From NCBI GenBank assembly GCA_019187495.1, contig JABAQN010000021.1, forward strand, positions 62,001-126,000: a DNA stretch of 64,000 nt. Reading direction: 5' to 3'. The notes beneath the pieces are model-generated. The model was not told the DNA's origin, did not search any database, and worked only from the letters and a program-made list of their open reading frames with translations. The DNA is from Steroidobacteraceae bacterium (GTDB taxonomy: Bacteria > Pseudomonadota > Gammaproteobacteria > Steroidobacterales > Steroidobacteraceae). The position numbers and the translations under genes are program-made. Below are positions 49,964-58,437 of the stretch, in pieces; position 1 is the first letter of the stretch; the number at the start of each line of letters is the position of its first letter.

Positions 49964-51983
49964 CGGGCGCGTATTTCGCGAGCCAGTCGTGCACCGTCTG
50001 GTACCAGAAGAGTGAATTGCCCGGCTTCAGCACCCAGTGGTTCTCGTCGGGGAAATACACGAGCTTCGAGGGCACGCCGCGCGTCTGCAGCGTATTGAAG
50101 AGCTCGATGCCGTGGTTCACCGGCACGCGCTGGTCGAGCTGGCCGTGGATCACGAGTGTCGGTGTCACGAAGTTCCCGGCCGCGGTATGCGGCGAGTAGC
50201 GCGCGAATTCCTCGGGTTTTTCCCAATAGTTGAAGAAGCGCTCCTTCGAAGCGCCGTAGTCGGCGCCGATCTGCGTGAAATTGTCGTACACGGCCGCGTG
50301 CGCGATCAGCGCCTTGAAGGGATGCGGCCGGCCGAGCAGCGTCGTTGCGAGGAAGCCGCCGTAGCTGCCGCCGCCCGCGACCATGCGGCCTGCGTCCACG
50401 AACGGCTGCGCCGCGAGCCATTCGGCGGCCTTGATCGTGTCCTCATACGGCATCGTGATGCGATCGGGATTGATCGAATCGGCGAACGCCTGCCCGAAGC
50501 CGCTCGAGCCGTGGAAGTTGTGCCAGGTCACGATGTAGCCCCAGTTCGCGAACACGTGCGCGTTCCAGCGATAGGTGAGGGCGTCCTGGATGCCGTTGTG
50601 CGGCCCGCCGTGCAGCAACATGTAGACCGGATACTTCTTCGCGGGGTCGAATCCGGGCGGATAGATCACCCACATCTGGACCGGATCGCCGCGCGCGCCC
50701 GCGTAGGTGACGCTTTCGACCTTGCCCATCGCGAGGTTCGCGAGGGCGACATCATTGAACTGCGACAGTTTGGTCACGGTGCCGCTGGCGGGATCGAGGC
50801 GCACGAGTGTCGCGGGCTCGGAAAAGCCCTGCCGAAGCGCGACGGCGGTCTTGCCCGCCACCTCGAGGCCGGAAAAACTGCTCGCGCCCGTCACGGCGCG
50901 CGGCGTACCGCCGGCGAGCGTGAAGCGGTAGATGCGCGAGGTCGCGGCATCGTCGATGACGCCATAGATCGACTTCGAGTCGCGCGCCCAGACGAGGCCA
51001 TCGGCCGAGCGGTCCCACTGCTCGGTGAGGCCGCGCGTGCGGTCGGTGGCGCGCTCGAGCAGCATCAGGCGCTGCGTGTCCGCATAGAAGCGCGGCGTGC
51101 GCTTTTGCGCGTACGCGAGGTACCGGCCGTCGGGCGAGTACACAGGGTTGCTTTCGTCCGCGACGCTTTCCGGGTTCAGGTTGCGCGCCGGCTTGCAGCC
51201 GCACGCGGGGATCACGATGATGTCGTCGTTCGCATCGATGCCGGTGCGATCGCGATCGGCGACGAAGGCGACTTCCGTGCCGTCGGGCGAAATGTCGTAG
51301 GACGAGGTGCCGTATTCCTGCTTCGACAGCCAGTAGCCGGAGCCGCGCGTGATCGCGACCGGCTCGCCGCCTTCGAGCGCGATCGAGAAGAGATGCGGTT
51401 CGCGATCGTCGAGGAAATGGTCCCAGTAGGCGATCGGCGCCCGTTCCCAGACTTTCGCGCTCGTCTTCGCCTCCGCGCGTTCCTTCAGCCGCTTGCCCTG
51501 GTCCTCCCATTTCGTGAGCTCGGGCCAGACGTCCGCGACGAAGGCGAGGCGCTTGCCGTCGGGGAACCACTTGACGGCGCCGACACCGACCGGAATGTCG
51601 GTGACGCGCCGTGCCTCGCCGCCGTCTGTGGCGATCACGTAGATCTGCGTCTCCGTGTCGTCGCCGCGTTTCGAGAGGAAGGCGATCGCACTGCCGTCCG
51701 GGCTGAACGCGGGCGCGGTGTCGCTCGCCTTGTCGCTGGTCAACTGGCGCGCGGGGCCACCGTCGGTCGGGATCATCCAGAGATCGGTGCTGCCCTTGTT
51801 GGCCGCGAGGTCGTAGCGCGTGACCGGCACGACCGCGAGCCTGCCGTCGGGCGACAGGGTCGGATTGCCGATGCGCGCGAGGCCCCACATGGCCTCGGCG
51901 GTGTAGGGATTCGCCGCGGCGACCGGAACGGCTGCGGCACAGAAGAGAAACCCTGCGGCGAGGCCGCGAAACAGTGCGGACAT
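49944..51983 (-). CDS. Secreted S9-family (prolyl oligopeptidase/dipeptidyl aminopeptidase) serine peptidase
   Basis: This 679-residue exported peptidase has a signal peptide (residues 1-23, ending PVAAA). A seven-bladed-type propeller (about 35-400) contains TolB-like repeats such as APAFSPDGSAIAF and NPVYSPDGRYLAY. The alpha/beta-hydrolase domain has the nucleophile in GGGSYGGFLAT near 541, Asp in HGQLDQRVPVNHG near 617 and His in DENHWVLKP near 647. The ATG at 51983 has GGGGGT seven bases upstream; one at 52004 is possible. The frame continues upstream without a stop, but that part is antisense shadow. Confidence 0.92.
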   Translation of the reverse strand: MSALFRGLAAGFLFCAAAVPVAAANPYTAEAMWGLARIGNPTLSPDGRLAVVPVTRYDLAANKGSTDLWMIPTDGGPARQLTSDKASDTAPAFSPDGSAIAFLSKRGDDTETQIYVIATDGGEARRVTDIPVGVGAVKWFPDGKRLAFVADVWPELTKWEDQGKRLKERAEAKTSAKVWERAPIAYWDHFLDDREPHLFSIALEGGEPVAITRGSGYWLSKQEYGTSSYDISPDGTEVAFVADRDRTGIDANDDIIVIPACGCKPARNLNPESVADESNPVYSPDGRYLAYAQKRTPRFYADTQRLMLLERATDRTRGLTEQWDRSADGLVWARDSKSIYGVIDDAATSRIYRFTLAGGTPRAVTGASSFSGLEVAGKTAVALRQGFSEPATLVRLDPASGTVTKLSQFNDVALANLAMGKVESVTYAGARGDPVQMWVIYPPGFDPAKKYPVYMLLHGGPHNGIQDALTYRWNAHVFANWGYIVTWHNFHGSSGFGQAFADSINPDRITMPYEDTIKAAEWLAAQPFVDAGRMVAGGGSYGGFLATTLLGRPHPFKALIAHAAVYDNFTQIGADYGASKERFFNYWEKPEEFARYSPHTAAGNFVTPTLVIHGQLDQRVPVNHGIELFNTLQTRGVPSKLVYFPDENHWVLKPGNSLFWYQTVHDWLAKYAPVTAGSR

Positions 51984-52118
51984 CGATACCCCCGGCGTGT
52001 TCATGGTGCGCACGGCGCGCGCGATGGCCGGGGATTGTGCCCCATCGGGCGCGCGCCTGCCGCCCTTCTGCGACGAACGCCGCGTACAATCGCGACGATT
52101 GCCGCCACGGAGCCCGTC

Positions 52119-52736
52119 ATGCGCATCACGCTCGCCGCGACCGACGACGATCTCGCGACCGCATGGCGCGAGATCTGCGGCGAGCTGCCCGAAGTGTCGG
52201 TGCACCACGGCTCGATCCTCGACCTCGATGTCGACGCGGTCGTGAGCCCCGCCAACAGCTTCGGCTTCATGGAGGTCGGTCTCGATGCCGTATACCGCCG
52301 TCATTTCGGCGGGCACGTGCAGGAGCGTTTGCAGGCGCTGCTTCGGGCGCAGCACGACGGTGAATTGCCGGTGGGCAGCGCCGAGATCGTCGCCATCGAC
52401 CATCCGCGCATCCGCTGGCTGATCTGCGCGCCGACGATGCGCGTGCCGATGCCGATCGCGGGCACGGTGCAGCCCTACCTCGCCGCGCGCGCGGTACTGC
52501 GCCTCGTCAAGCAGGGCCGCTTCGCACCGGGCTCGGGCGGCGACGGCCACGTGAGTCACGCCGTCGATTCCGTCGCGCTGCCGGGGCTCGGCACCGGCAC
52601 GGGCGGCGTACCGCCGCGCGACTGCGCAAGGCAGGTGCGTGTCGCGATCGAAGAGGTCATGCTCGGCCGCGTTCCCCGCTACCCCGACCTGCGGGCCGCG
52701 CTCGCAGCCCACGCCGCACTCGTACGAGGAAGTTGA
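52119..52736 (+). CDS. Macro-domain protein
   Basis: This 205-residue protein has a macro domain, which binds or hydrolyses ADP-ribose-type ligands. HHGSILDLDVDAVVSPANSFGFMEVGLD near residues 30-58 contains the adenine-side Asp and the NSFG loop, and ALPGLGTGTGGVPP near 165 is the phosphate-binding loop. GGAG lies eight bases before the ATG. The stop codon is followed immediately by the ATG of the nitrilase-like gene, so the two are tightly coupled. A role in NAD or ADP-ribose metabolism is an inference. Confidence 0.88.
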   Translation: MRITLAATDDDLATAWREICGELPEVSVHHGSILDLDVDAVVSPANSFGFMEVGLDAVYRRHFGGHVQERLQALLRAQHDGELPVGSAEIVAIDHPRIRWLICAPTMRVPMPIAGTVQPYLAARAVLRLVKQGRFAPGSGGDGHVSHAVDSVALPGLGTGTGGVPPRDCARQVRVAIEEVMLGRVPRYPDLRAALAAHAALVRGS

Positions 52737-53795
52737 ATGTCCGTGTCCCTGCTCGACCGTTATTACGCCGTCGCCCTGCAACTCGATTGCGACGGCGTGC
52801 ATCCCGACCACGACCGCGCCAGTGCGCGCGCGCGCATGAAGGCGAGCCTCGGGCGGATCGACACGGCAATCGCGGGCGCAAAGCGCTGGGTCGGCGATGA
52901 CCTGCGCCTCGTCGTGCTGCCGGAGTACATCCTCACCGGGCCGCCGTGGGGCGAGCCGATTCCGGCGTGGGCGGACAAGGCCGCGCTCGACGACAACGGG
53001 CCGGAGTACGCGGCGTTCGCAGAATTCGCGCAGCGCCATGGCGTGCACCTCGCCGGCAACGCATACGAGCTCGACCCGAATTTCCCGGGTCTCTACTTCC
53101 AGGCCTGCTTCGTGTTCGACGCTTCGGGGCGCCGCGTGCTGCGCTACCGGCGGCTCGTGTCGATGTTCGCTCCGACGCCGCACGATGTCTGGGATCGCTA
53201 TCTCGACCTCTACGGTCTCGAGGCGGTCTTCCCGGTGGCGGACACCGCGCTCGGCAAGCTCGCGGCGATCGCGTCCGAGGAAATCCTGTATCCGGAGATC
53301 GCCCGCTGCCACGCGATCCGCGGCGCCGAGGTGCTGCTGCACTCGACCGGGGAACTCGCGGCGCGCACGCTCACGCCGAAACAGATCGCGAGGCGTGCCC
53401 GCGCGCTCGAGAATCTCGCCTACGTCATCTCGGCGAACTGCGCCGCCACCTGGGGCATCGACGTGCCCGCCGATTCGAGCAACGGCTACTCCGACATCAT
53501 CGACTACCTGGGCAACCAGGTCGTGCAGGCGGGCCAGGGCGTCTCGATGGCCGCCGCCGCGTCGCTCGATCTCGCGGGATTGCGTGCGTACCGCCGCCGG
53601 CCCGGAATGGGAAATCTCCTCTCACGCCAGGCGCTCGACCTCTACGCCACAAGCTTCGCGGCGGCGAACATCCGCAAGGCGAACGGCCTCCTCGACGGCG
53701 GCAAAGTGATCATTCCGGATCGCGCGTTCTTCCGGGAGCGGCAGCAGCTCGCAATGGCGAGGCTGGCGGAAACCGGGGTGGCGCGCGGCGGATAG
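52737..53795 (+). CDS. Nitrilase-superfamily protein lacking the catalytic Cys and Lys
   Basis: This 352-residue protein has the nitrilase/carbon-nitrogen-hydrolase fold: RLVVLPEYILTG with Glu63, YRRLVS where the catalytic Lys normally stands, and IASEEILYPEIAR where the nucleophile normally stands. By alignment to the family pattern (YRK, then C-x-D/E-x-x-F-P-E), position 139 is Arg rather than Lys and position 180 is Ser rather than Cys. The rest of the fold is well kept (GAEVLLH, RRARALENLAYVISAN). It is either a non-hydrolytic binding protein or an enzyme with altered chemistry. It is fused in operon to the macro-domain gene with no gap. The stop lies in a heptad element. Confidence 0.8.
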   Translation: MSVSLLDRYYAVALQLDCDGVHPDHDRASARARMKASLGRIDTAIAGAKRWVGDDLRLVVLPEYILTGPPWGEPIPAWADKAALDDNGPEYAAFAEFAQRHGVHLAGNAYELDPNFPGLYFQACFVFDASGRRVLRYRRLVSMFAPTPHDVWDRYLDLYGLEAVFPVADTALGKLAAIASEEILYPEIARCHAIRGAEVLLHSTGELAARTLTPKQIARRARALENLAYVISANCAATWGIDVPADSSNGYSDIIDYLGNQVVQAGQGVSMAAAASLDLAGLRAYRRRPGMGNLLSRQALDLYATSFAAANIRKANGLLDGGKVIIPDRAFFRERQQLAMARLAETGVARGG

Positions 53796-53818
53796 CTGCC
53801 AGCCGCCCGCGGTCCGCT
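53791..53818. repeat. Heptad-periodic element, single arm
   Basis: Four consecutive 7-mers (GATAGCT, GCCAGCC, GCCCGCG, GTCCGCT) match the right arm of the other elements. The stop codon of the nitrilase-like gene (53793-53795) lies in the first unit. No clear left arm is visible. Confidence 0.45.
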
Positions 53819-53825
53819 CTTCAAT

Positions 53826-54479
53826 TCACTTCTTCTTCGACGCAAGAAACGCGCGAAACGCCTGTTCGTATTCTTTCCGCAGCGACCCGGAGACCGGGTC
53901 CGCGTCCACGGCCTGCATCCAGCGGCCGAGCTTCGGCAGGCCGTCGAGCAGGTCGGACACGCCGTACAGAGACGCCATCAGCTGCAGCGACCAGAATGAC
54001 GGCGCCATCACCGCATCCGCAAATCCCGGGCGTGCACCGCCCGCCCACGGCCCCTCGCCCATGAACTTCTCGATATCCCCGAGTGCCTTGCGAATCGCCG
54101 CGAGACTGCCTTGCACCTCGGCGTCGTTGCGGATGGCGGGATTGGCGTTGCGGGCGAGCGCGCCGGCGTTGGGTGCGGCATAGGTGTCGACGAGGCGGGC
54201 GAGCAGCCGTGCCTGCGCGCGATCCATCGCGTCTTCCGGCATCAGCTTGCGTCCGGACTGGGTCTCGTCGATGTACTCGCAGATCACCGTGGATTCCGCG
54301 AGGCACCGGCCGCCGTCCTCGAGCGCCGGCATCTTGCCGAGTGGATTGACCGCGAGGTATTCGGGCGACTTGATGCTGCCGCCGTGCGGCGGCGTGAGCT
54401 CGAGCCCGCAGCCCTTCCAGCGTGCGGTGAGCAGGGTGCGCGCGACATAAGGCGACGCCAGATAACCATACAGCTTCAT
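53826..54479 (-). CDS. Glutathione S-transferase
   Basis: This 217-residue cytosolic GST has the N-terminal thioredoxin fold (residues 1-80) with SPYVARTLLTARWKG at the active-site loop, NPLGKMPALEDGG and LAESTVICEYIDE as glutathione contacts. The all-helical C-terminal domain contains the N-capping motif FADAVMAPSFW near 155. The ATG at 54479 starts at the fold (MKLYGYLASPY). Substrate unknown. Confidence 0.9.
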   Translation of the reverse strand: MKLYGYLASPYVARTLLTARWKGCGLELTPPHGGSIKSPEYLAVNPLGKMPALEDGGRCLAESTVICEYIDETQSGRKLMPEDAMDRAQARLLARLVDTYAAPNAGALARNANPAIRNDAEVQGSLAAIRKALGDIEKFMGEGPWAGGARPGFADAVMAPSFWSLQLMASLYGVSDLLDGLPKLGRWMQAVDADPVSGSLRKEYEQAFRAFLASKKK

Positions 54480-54581
54480 CGGGAATACCTCGATTGGGGC
54501 GGGGATCACAAGTCGTGCCCCGGATTATCGCTATAGTGCGCGTTCACGGCACGGTCGTACGTGCAGGGAGTGGGCAGCGAC

Positions 54582-55151
54582 ATGGCAAAGCGCGCGACTG
54601 CGGGCGTGGAACGCGACGCCGTGCCGAGCATCCGGCGGGCGTATTTCGATTGCCGTTACGGGCAGCTCCATGTGCATTACGCGATGCCCTCGGGCGGCGG
54701 CTTCGATGAGGCGACGCCGCTCCTCTGTATCCACCACGAAGGCGCGACGGGGCGGATGTTCACGGCGCTGATGCGCACGATGGCGCGCGACCGGTCGATC
54801 TATGCGCCGGATTTGCCGGGGCGCGGCGAGTCCGATGGTCCCGCCGCCGGCGCGTCCTGCAGCGAACTCGCCGCGGGGCTCGCCGATTTCCTGGCGGAGT
54901 TGCGGTTGCGCCGGATCGACGTGCTCGCGGCGGGGGCCGGCGCGTTCGTCGCGACGGATCTCGCGCTGGCGCGATCCGAGGCGGTGCGCCGTGTCGCCTT
55001 TCTCGACCTGCCGGACCCCTCGGCCGATCCGCGGATCCGGGAGACGCTGCCGCGGCTCACGCAGCCGACCCTGCTGTTGCAGGCCCGGAGCGACCTCGAG
55101 TCGAACCTGCCGGCAATTGCCGCGGAACTGGGCACTTTTCTCAGCGCGTAG
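54582..55151 (+). CDS. Alpha/beta-hydrolase-like protein without a nucleophile
   Basis: This 189-residue protein has the early part of the alpha/beta-hydrolase fold (LLCIHHEGATGRMF as the oxyanion-loop region, YAPDLPGRGESDG). At the nucleophile elbow, where GxSxG is expected, it reads LAAGAGA: the serine is replaced by glycine. The protein ends soon after TLLLQARSDLESN, so the terminal histidine region is also missing. It is shorter than active hydrolases (usually 250 or more). It may be a binding protein or a decaying gene. Start codon choice is uncertain: GTG at 54561 is also in frame. Confidence 0.65.
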   Translation: MAKRATAGVERDAVPSIRRAYFDCRYGQLHVHYAMPSGGGFDEATPLLCIHHEGATGRMFTALMRTMARDRSIYAPDLPGRGESDGPAAGASCSELAAGLADFLAELRLRRIDVLAAGAGAFVATDLALARSEAVRRVAFLDLPDPSADPRIRETLPRLTQPTLLLQARSDLESNLPAIAAELGTFLSA

Positions 55152-55327
55152 CGGGGGCGGGTTCTGCGCCCGCGCGCTGCCACACGTGCACGGCGACTCC
55201 GAGGCAGTGTCGCGAGGGCGGGGTGTGGTGCGATCACGGCGCCGATGATGCCGCCGAATGCGATCAGTACCAGGGTGCCGCAGCTGGCGAGGGCCTGGGC
55301 GACCATCAGGATCCAGACGCTCCGCAT
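55141..55327 (-). pseudogene. Remnant of an MFS transporter gene
   Basis: The frame from 55327 encodes one MFS-like first helix (SVWILMVAQALASCGTLVLIAFGGIIGAVIAPHPALATLP). After that the reading frame that looks natural shifts, giving LGVAVHVWQRAG and a stop at 55141-55143. This looks like a gene reduced by an internal deletion to its two ends. It overlaps the end of the alpha/beta-hydrolase-like gene. A short real peptide cannot be excluded. Confidence 0.35.
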
Positions 55328-55392
55328 GGCGGCGATCTTATGTCGGATGTTGCGGCGCCGCGAGCGGCGCGGCGCGCTACACTTCCGGGGTC

Positions 55393-57858
55393 ATGGGTGC
55401 GCACAAGAAGCCATCACAGCCCCATCCGCCGGAGGCCGATCCCGACAGCACCGCCGAGCTGCCGGTGATCGACGATCCGCTCGCCTCCACGGACACCTGG
55501 GCGGTCGCGGCGATGCCCGCCGGCGCCGGTTCCGGCAGCGGTGCGCAGGCCGCATCGGTGGAGGCCGAACTCGGCTCGCTGTCGGAGAACCTGCGCGAAG
55601 TCGAAGAGCGATTGCGGCGCAAGGGCGAGCGGCTCGCGTCCCTCGAGGGCGAGTTCGACCGGGCATGCGTGGAACGCGAAGAGGCGATCCGGCGCGCCGA
55701 AGCACTCGCCGCCGAACTCGCCACGACAATCGAGGCGCTCGGGCGTGAGCGCGGCCGCGCGGACGATGCCTCGCGGCTGCTCGACACGCGCGAGATGGCA
55801 ACTGCCGCGCTCGAGGCGCGCGGCGCCGAACTCGCAGCCGAAGCCGATCGCCTGCGCGCCGAAGCGAGAATGCTGCGGGAGACCCTGGCCGAGCGCGACA
55901 TCGCGCTCGCCGATCGTTCGAACACGCTGGCCGCCCGCGAACGCCGGCTCGCCGAGCTCGAGCCCCAGGGCATGCAGCGCGGCCAGCGGCTGGAAGCGCT
56001 CGAACGCGAGCGACAGGAACTCGATGCGCGGGCAAGGCAACTCGCCGCGGACCTCGCGGCGCGCGAGTCCGGGCTGGCGGAGCGCGCCGCGGCCGTCGCG
56101 TCGCTGCAGGAAGATATTGCGTCACGCGATCGGCGCACCGGCGAATTGCAGGCCGCGCTCGCCGCCGCCGAGGACGAAGTGGCGCGGCTGCGCGCCGATC
56201 TCGAAGCGGGCGTGGCATCACTGCGCGAGCGTACCGATGCGCTCGCCGCAGCGACCCGGCAGCTTGCCGATCGCGACCGGCTCGACTCGCAGCGCGCCGC
56301 CGAACTCGAGGAGCTGCGGGCCGCCATGGCGCGACATCGCGAAGCGGCGAGTTCGCACGAGGGACTGCGCGGCGTATTCGAAGGACTGCTGCTCGCTGCC
56401 GAGCAGGAAGTCGATGCGGGCGCATCGCGGGCCGCGACCCTCGAAGGCGAGCTCGCGCGCGAGCGCGAGCGGGTCGCCGCGATCCAGGTGGAGCTCCACT
56501 CCGCCCACGAGCGCCATGCGACGGTCGAGGCGGAGCGCGCCGCGGTCGAGCAGAATCTCGAGGAATCGAATGCCGCGATCGCGGCGCGTGCCGCGGCACT
56601 GGCGGCCACCGAGCGTGATGCCAGGGCAGCCGCGGAGCGGCTCGCCGAGCGCGACGCGGCGTTCGCGGCGCTTGCCGCCGAGCGGGATCGCCAGGCGGCA
56701 CTCTTGGCCGAGCGCGAACACGATATCGCAAGCGGCCTCAAGGAACGTGACGCGCTGCGCGGTGCGGTGGCCTCGCTCGAAGCGACGCTCGAGAAGCGCA
56801 AGGAGCAGATCGAAGGGCTCGAGGCGGACGCGGCGCGCCTCGGCGCTGTCGTGGTCGATCTCACGCAGGAACTGCAGAAGGCGCAGTCGTCTTTCAGTTC
56901 GCAGCGCGACAGCGTCAGCCGCCAGGACGAGCGGCTCGCGGATCTCGACCGGCTGCTGCGCGCCGCCGAGGCGCGCGACGCCGACCACGAAGCGACGATG
57001 CGGGCGGCGACGGAATTGCACGATGAACTCGAGCGCCTGCTGGCGGACGAGAAGGCGCGCGCGGCGTCGCTCGCAGCCGAACTCGAAACCGCGCGCGCCG
57101 CACTCGCCGAGCGCGACGCGCATGCATCGAGCGCGAGCGCGGCGCTGCGAACGCACAGCGAGCGTTCACTCGATCTCGAGCGGCGGGAATCCGAATTGAG
57201 TGCGCAACTCGCCGATGGCGAACGCGCGCTGTCGGCCGCGCGCGCCGAACTGCAGGAATCCAGCGCGCGCGTGCAGGAGCTGCAGCAGGACCTGCAGGCG
57301 GCCGAGGACCAGTTGAACCGCCTCGAGGCGGAACTGCGCGGGCGCCAGCTGCGCATCGACGAACTGACCGCCGTGGACGCGGACAGCCGCCGGCAGCTGG
57401 CCGACGCGCGCCGCGCGCTCGAGGAACGCGACGCCCTGATCAATCGCATCGGCGCCGAAGCGGCGAGCAGCGCCGCGGTGCTCGGCAGCATCCGCGAAAG
57501 CATGCAGCGCATCGATCCGCTCGCGGCCACCGGCAACGAAGCGGCGCACGACGGGCTCGCGCGCCTGCTCGCGCGCATCGACGGGCCGGGTGAAGTCGTG
57601 CACGTGCTCGGCCGCAAGACGACGATCGGCCGCACGCCCGACAACGACCTGCAGATCAACGCCAAGTACATCAGCCGCCATCACGCCGTGATCCTCGCCG
57701 GGCCGACGCTCACGATCGTCGAGGATCTCAACAGCACGAACGGCGTGTTCGTCAACGGGCGGCGGGTGCTGCGCGAGGCACTCGCCGACGGCGACCAGGT
57801 GATGATCGGCAAGGCGAAGTTCCGCTTCAGCGTGCGGCCGGTGGGGGAGCGGGCGTAG
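55393..57858 (+). CDS. Long coiled-coil protein with C-terminal FHA domain
   Basis: This 821-residue protein has a hydrophilic N-terminus (about 1-55). A continuous Ala/Glu/Arg-rich coiled coil spans about 60-690, with many repeats of the type LAERDxAxAxR. A forkhead-associated domain at about 725-815 has the phosphothreonine-binding residues in IGRTPDNDLQI, SRHHAVI and LNSTNGVFVNGRRV. It has no membrane segment or signal peptide. FHA domains dock Thr-phosphorylated partners; the long rod suggests a scaffold or cell-organisation role. No Ser/Thr kinase is visible in the window. The ATG at 55393 follows a CCGGGG stretch. Confidence 0.85.
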   Translation: MGAHKKPSQPHPPEADPDSTAELPVIDDPLASTDTWAVAAMPAGAGSGSGAQAASVEAELGSLSENLREVEERLRRKGERLASLEGEFDRACVEREEAIRRAEALAAELATTIEALGRERGRADDASRLLDTREMATAALEARGAELAAEADRLRAEARMLRETLAERDIALADRSNTLAARERRLAELEPQGMQRGQRLEALERERQELDARARQLAADLAARESGLAERAAAVASLQEDIASRDRRTGELQAALAAAEDEVARLRADLEAGVASLRERTDALAAATRQLADRDRLDSQRAAELEELRAAMARHREAASSHEGLRGVFEGLLLAAEQEVDAGASRAATLEGELARERERVAAIQVELHSAHERHATVEAERAAVEQNLEESNAAIAARAAALAATERDARAAAERLAERDAAFAALAAERDRQAALLAEREHDIASGLKERDALRGAVASLEATLEKRKEQIEGLEADAARLGAVVVDLTQELQKAQSSFSSQRDSVSRQDERLADLDRLLRAAEARDADHEATMRAATELHDELERLLADEKARAASLAAELETARAALAERDAHASSASAALRTHSERSLDLERRESELSAQLADGERALSAARAELQESSARVQELQQDLQAAEDQLNRLEAELRGRQLRIDELTAVDADSRRQLADARRALEERDALINRIGAEAASSAAVLGSIRESMQRIDPLAATGNEAAHDGLARLLARIDGPGEVVHVLGRKTTIGRTPDNDLQINAKYISRHHAVILAGPTLTIVEDLNSTNGVFVNGRRVLREALADGDQVMIGKAKFRFSVRPVGERA

Positions 57859-57861
57859 GGA

Positions 57862-57889
57862 AGCGGACGGCGGGCGGCGGGCGGCGAGG
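57862..57889. repeat. Heptad-periodic element, single arm
   Basis: AGCGGAC, GGCGGGC, GGCGGGC, GGCGAGG follow each other with a 7-base step right after the stop of the FHA gene. This corresponds to the left arm of the other elements; the right arm is not clear. Confidence 0.45.
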
Positions 57890-57916
57890 GCCCAAAGGCG
57901 CGTCGCTCGCGGGTCG

Positions 57917-58399
57917 TCAGCGGTCAGCCTCGTCGCGGGCGTCGTCGCAGTCCGAGTCCGCGCGTTTGATCTGTTGAATGGCCGCGGCGTGCGCGCGATA
58001 GAAATTCACGTTTGCCATCGAGATGCCGGCTGGCAGCTTTCCACCCGGCTGGCTGAGCCCCCACGATGCGAGGCCCGTCTGCAGGAGCGAGAAGCTGAAC
58101 AAGACATACTCGCGCGTCGTCATGCCGGCGGCCCGGATCGCCGCCCTCGCTGGCGGTATCGCGTCGAGCCGGGCGACGACCTGGCTGAGTGACTGCCCGT
58201 CCTCCGCGGTCTCACCGCACTGCTCCGGGACGGCATCGAGATTCCGTGTTGCTGCCGTGTATTTCGCCAGGCCGGCTTCCGTCAGCACGTAGGCGTTGAT
58301 TTCTTGTGCGTCGCCATTCTGTGCGAGCACGCCGGCGGGAACGAAGCATGCGCCGGCCAACAGGACCGAAAGGACGATGCCACGGAGGTGCGTCGACAT
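57917..58399 (-). CDS. Secreted small protein of unknown function
   Basis: This 160-residue protein starts with a signal peptide (GIVLSVLLAGACFVPAGVLAQ, cut near residue 26). The mature part contains EINAYVLTEAGLAKYTAATRNL near 33-54 and TREYVLFSFSLLQTGLASWG near 95-115, a pattern I have no name for. Two cysteines could form a disulfide. It lies 38 bases downstream of the DUF3617 gene on the same strand and may share its transcript. The function cannot be inferred. Confidence 0.65.
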   Translation of the reverse strand: MSTHLRGIVLSVLLAGACFVPAGVLAQNGDAQEINAYVLTEAGLAKYTAATRNLDAVPEQCGETAEDGQSLSQVVARLDAIPPARAAIRAAGMTTREYVLFSFSLLQTGLASWGLSQPGGKLPAGISMANVNFYRAHAAAIQQIKRADSDCDDARDEADR

Positions 58400-58437
58400 G
58401 GATGCGTTTCCAGGCCCCCGTATGACAGACAGGCCGT

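Noticed and set aside
50037-52736. Open frame of 899 codons on the plus strand ending with the macro-domain gene
   Set aside because: Only the last 205 codons form a protein family (macro domain, own ribosome site at 52119); the rest is antisense to the S9 peptidase.
55377-57671. Open frame of 764 codons on the minus strand, Ser/Arg-rich
   Set aside because: It is the mirror of the Ala/Glu-rich coiled coil of the FHA gene; repetitiveness comes from the coding strand.
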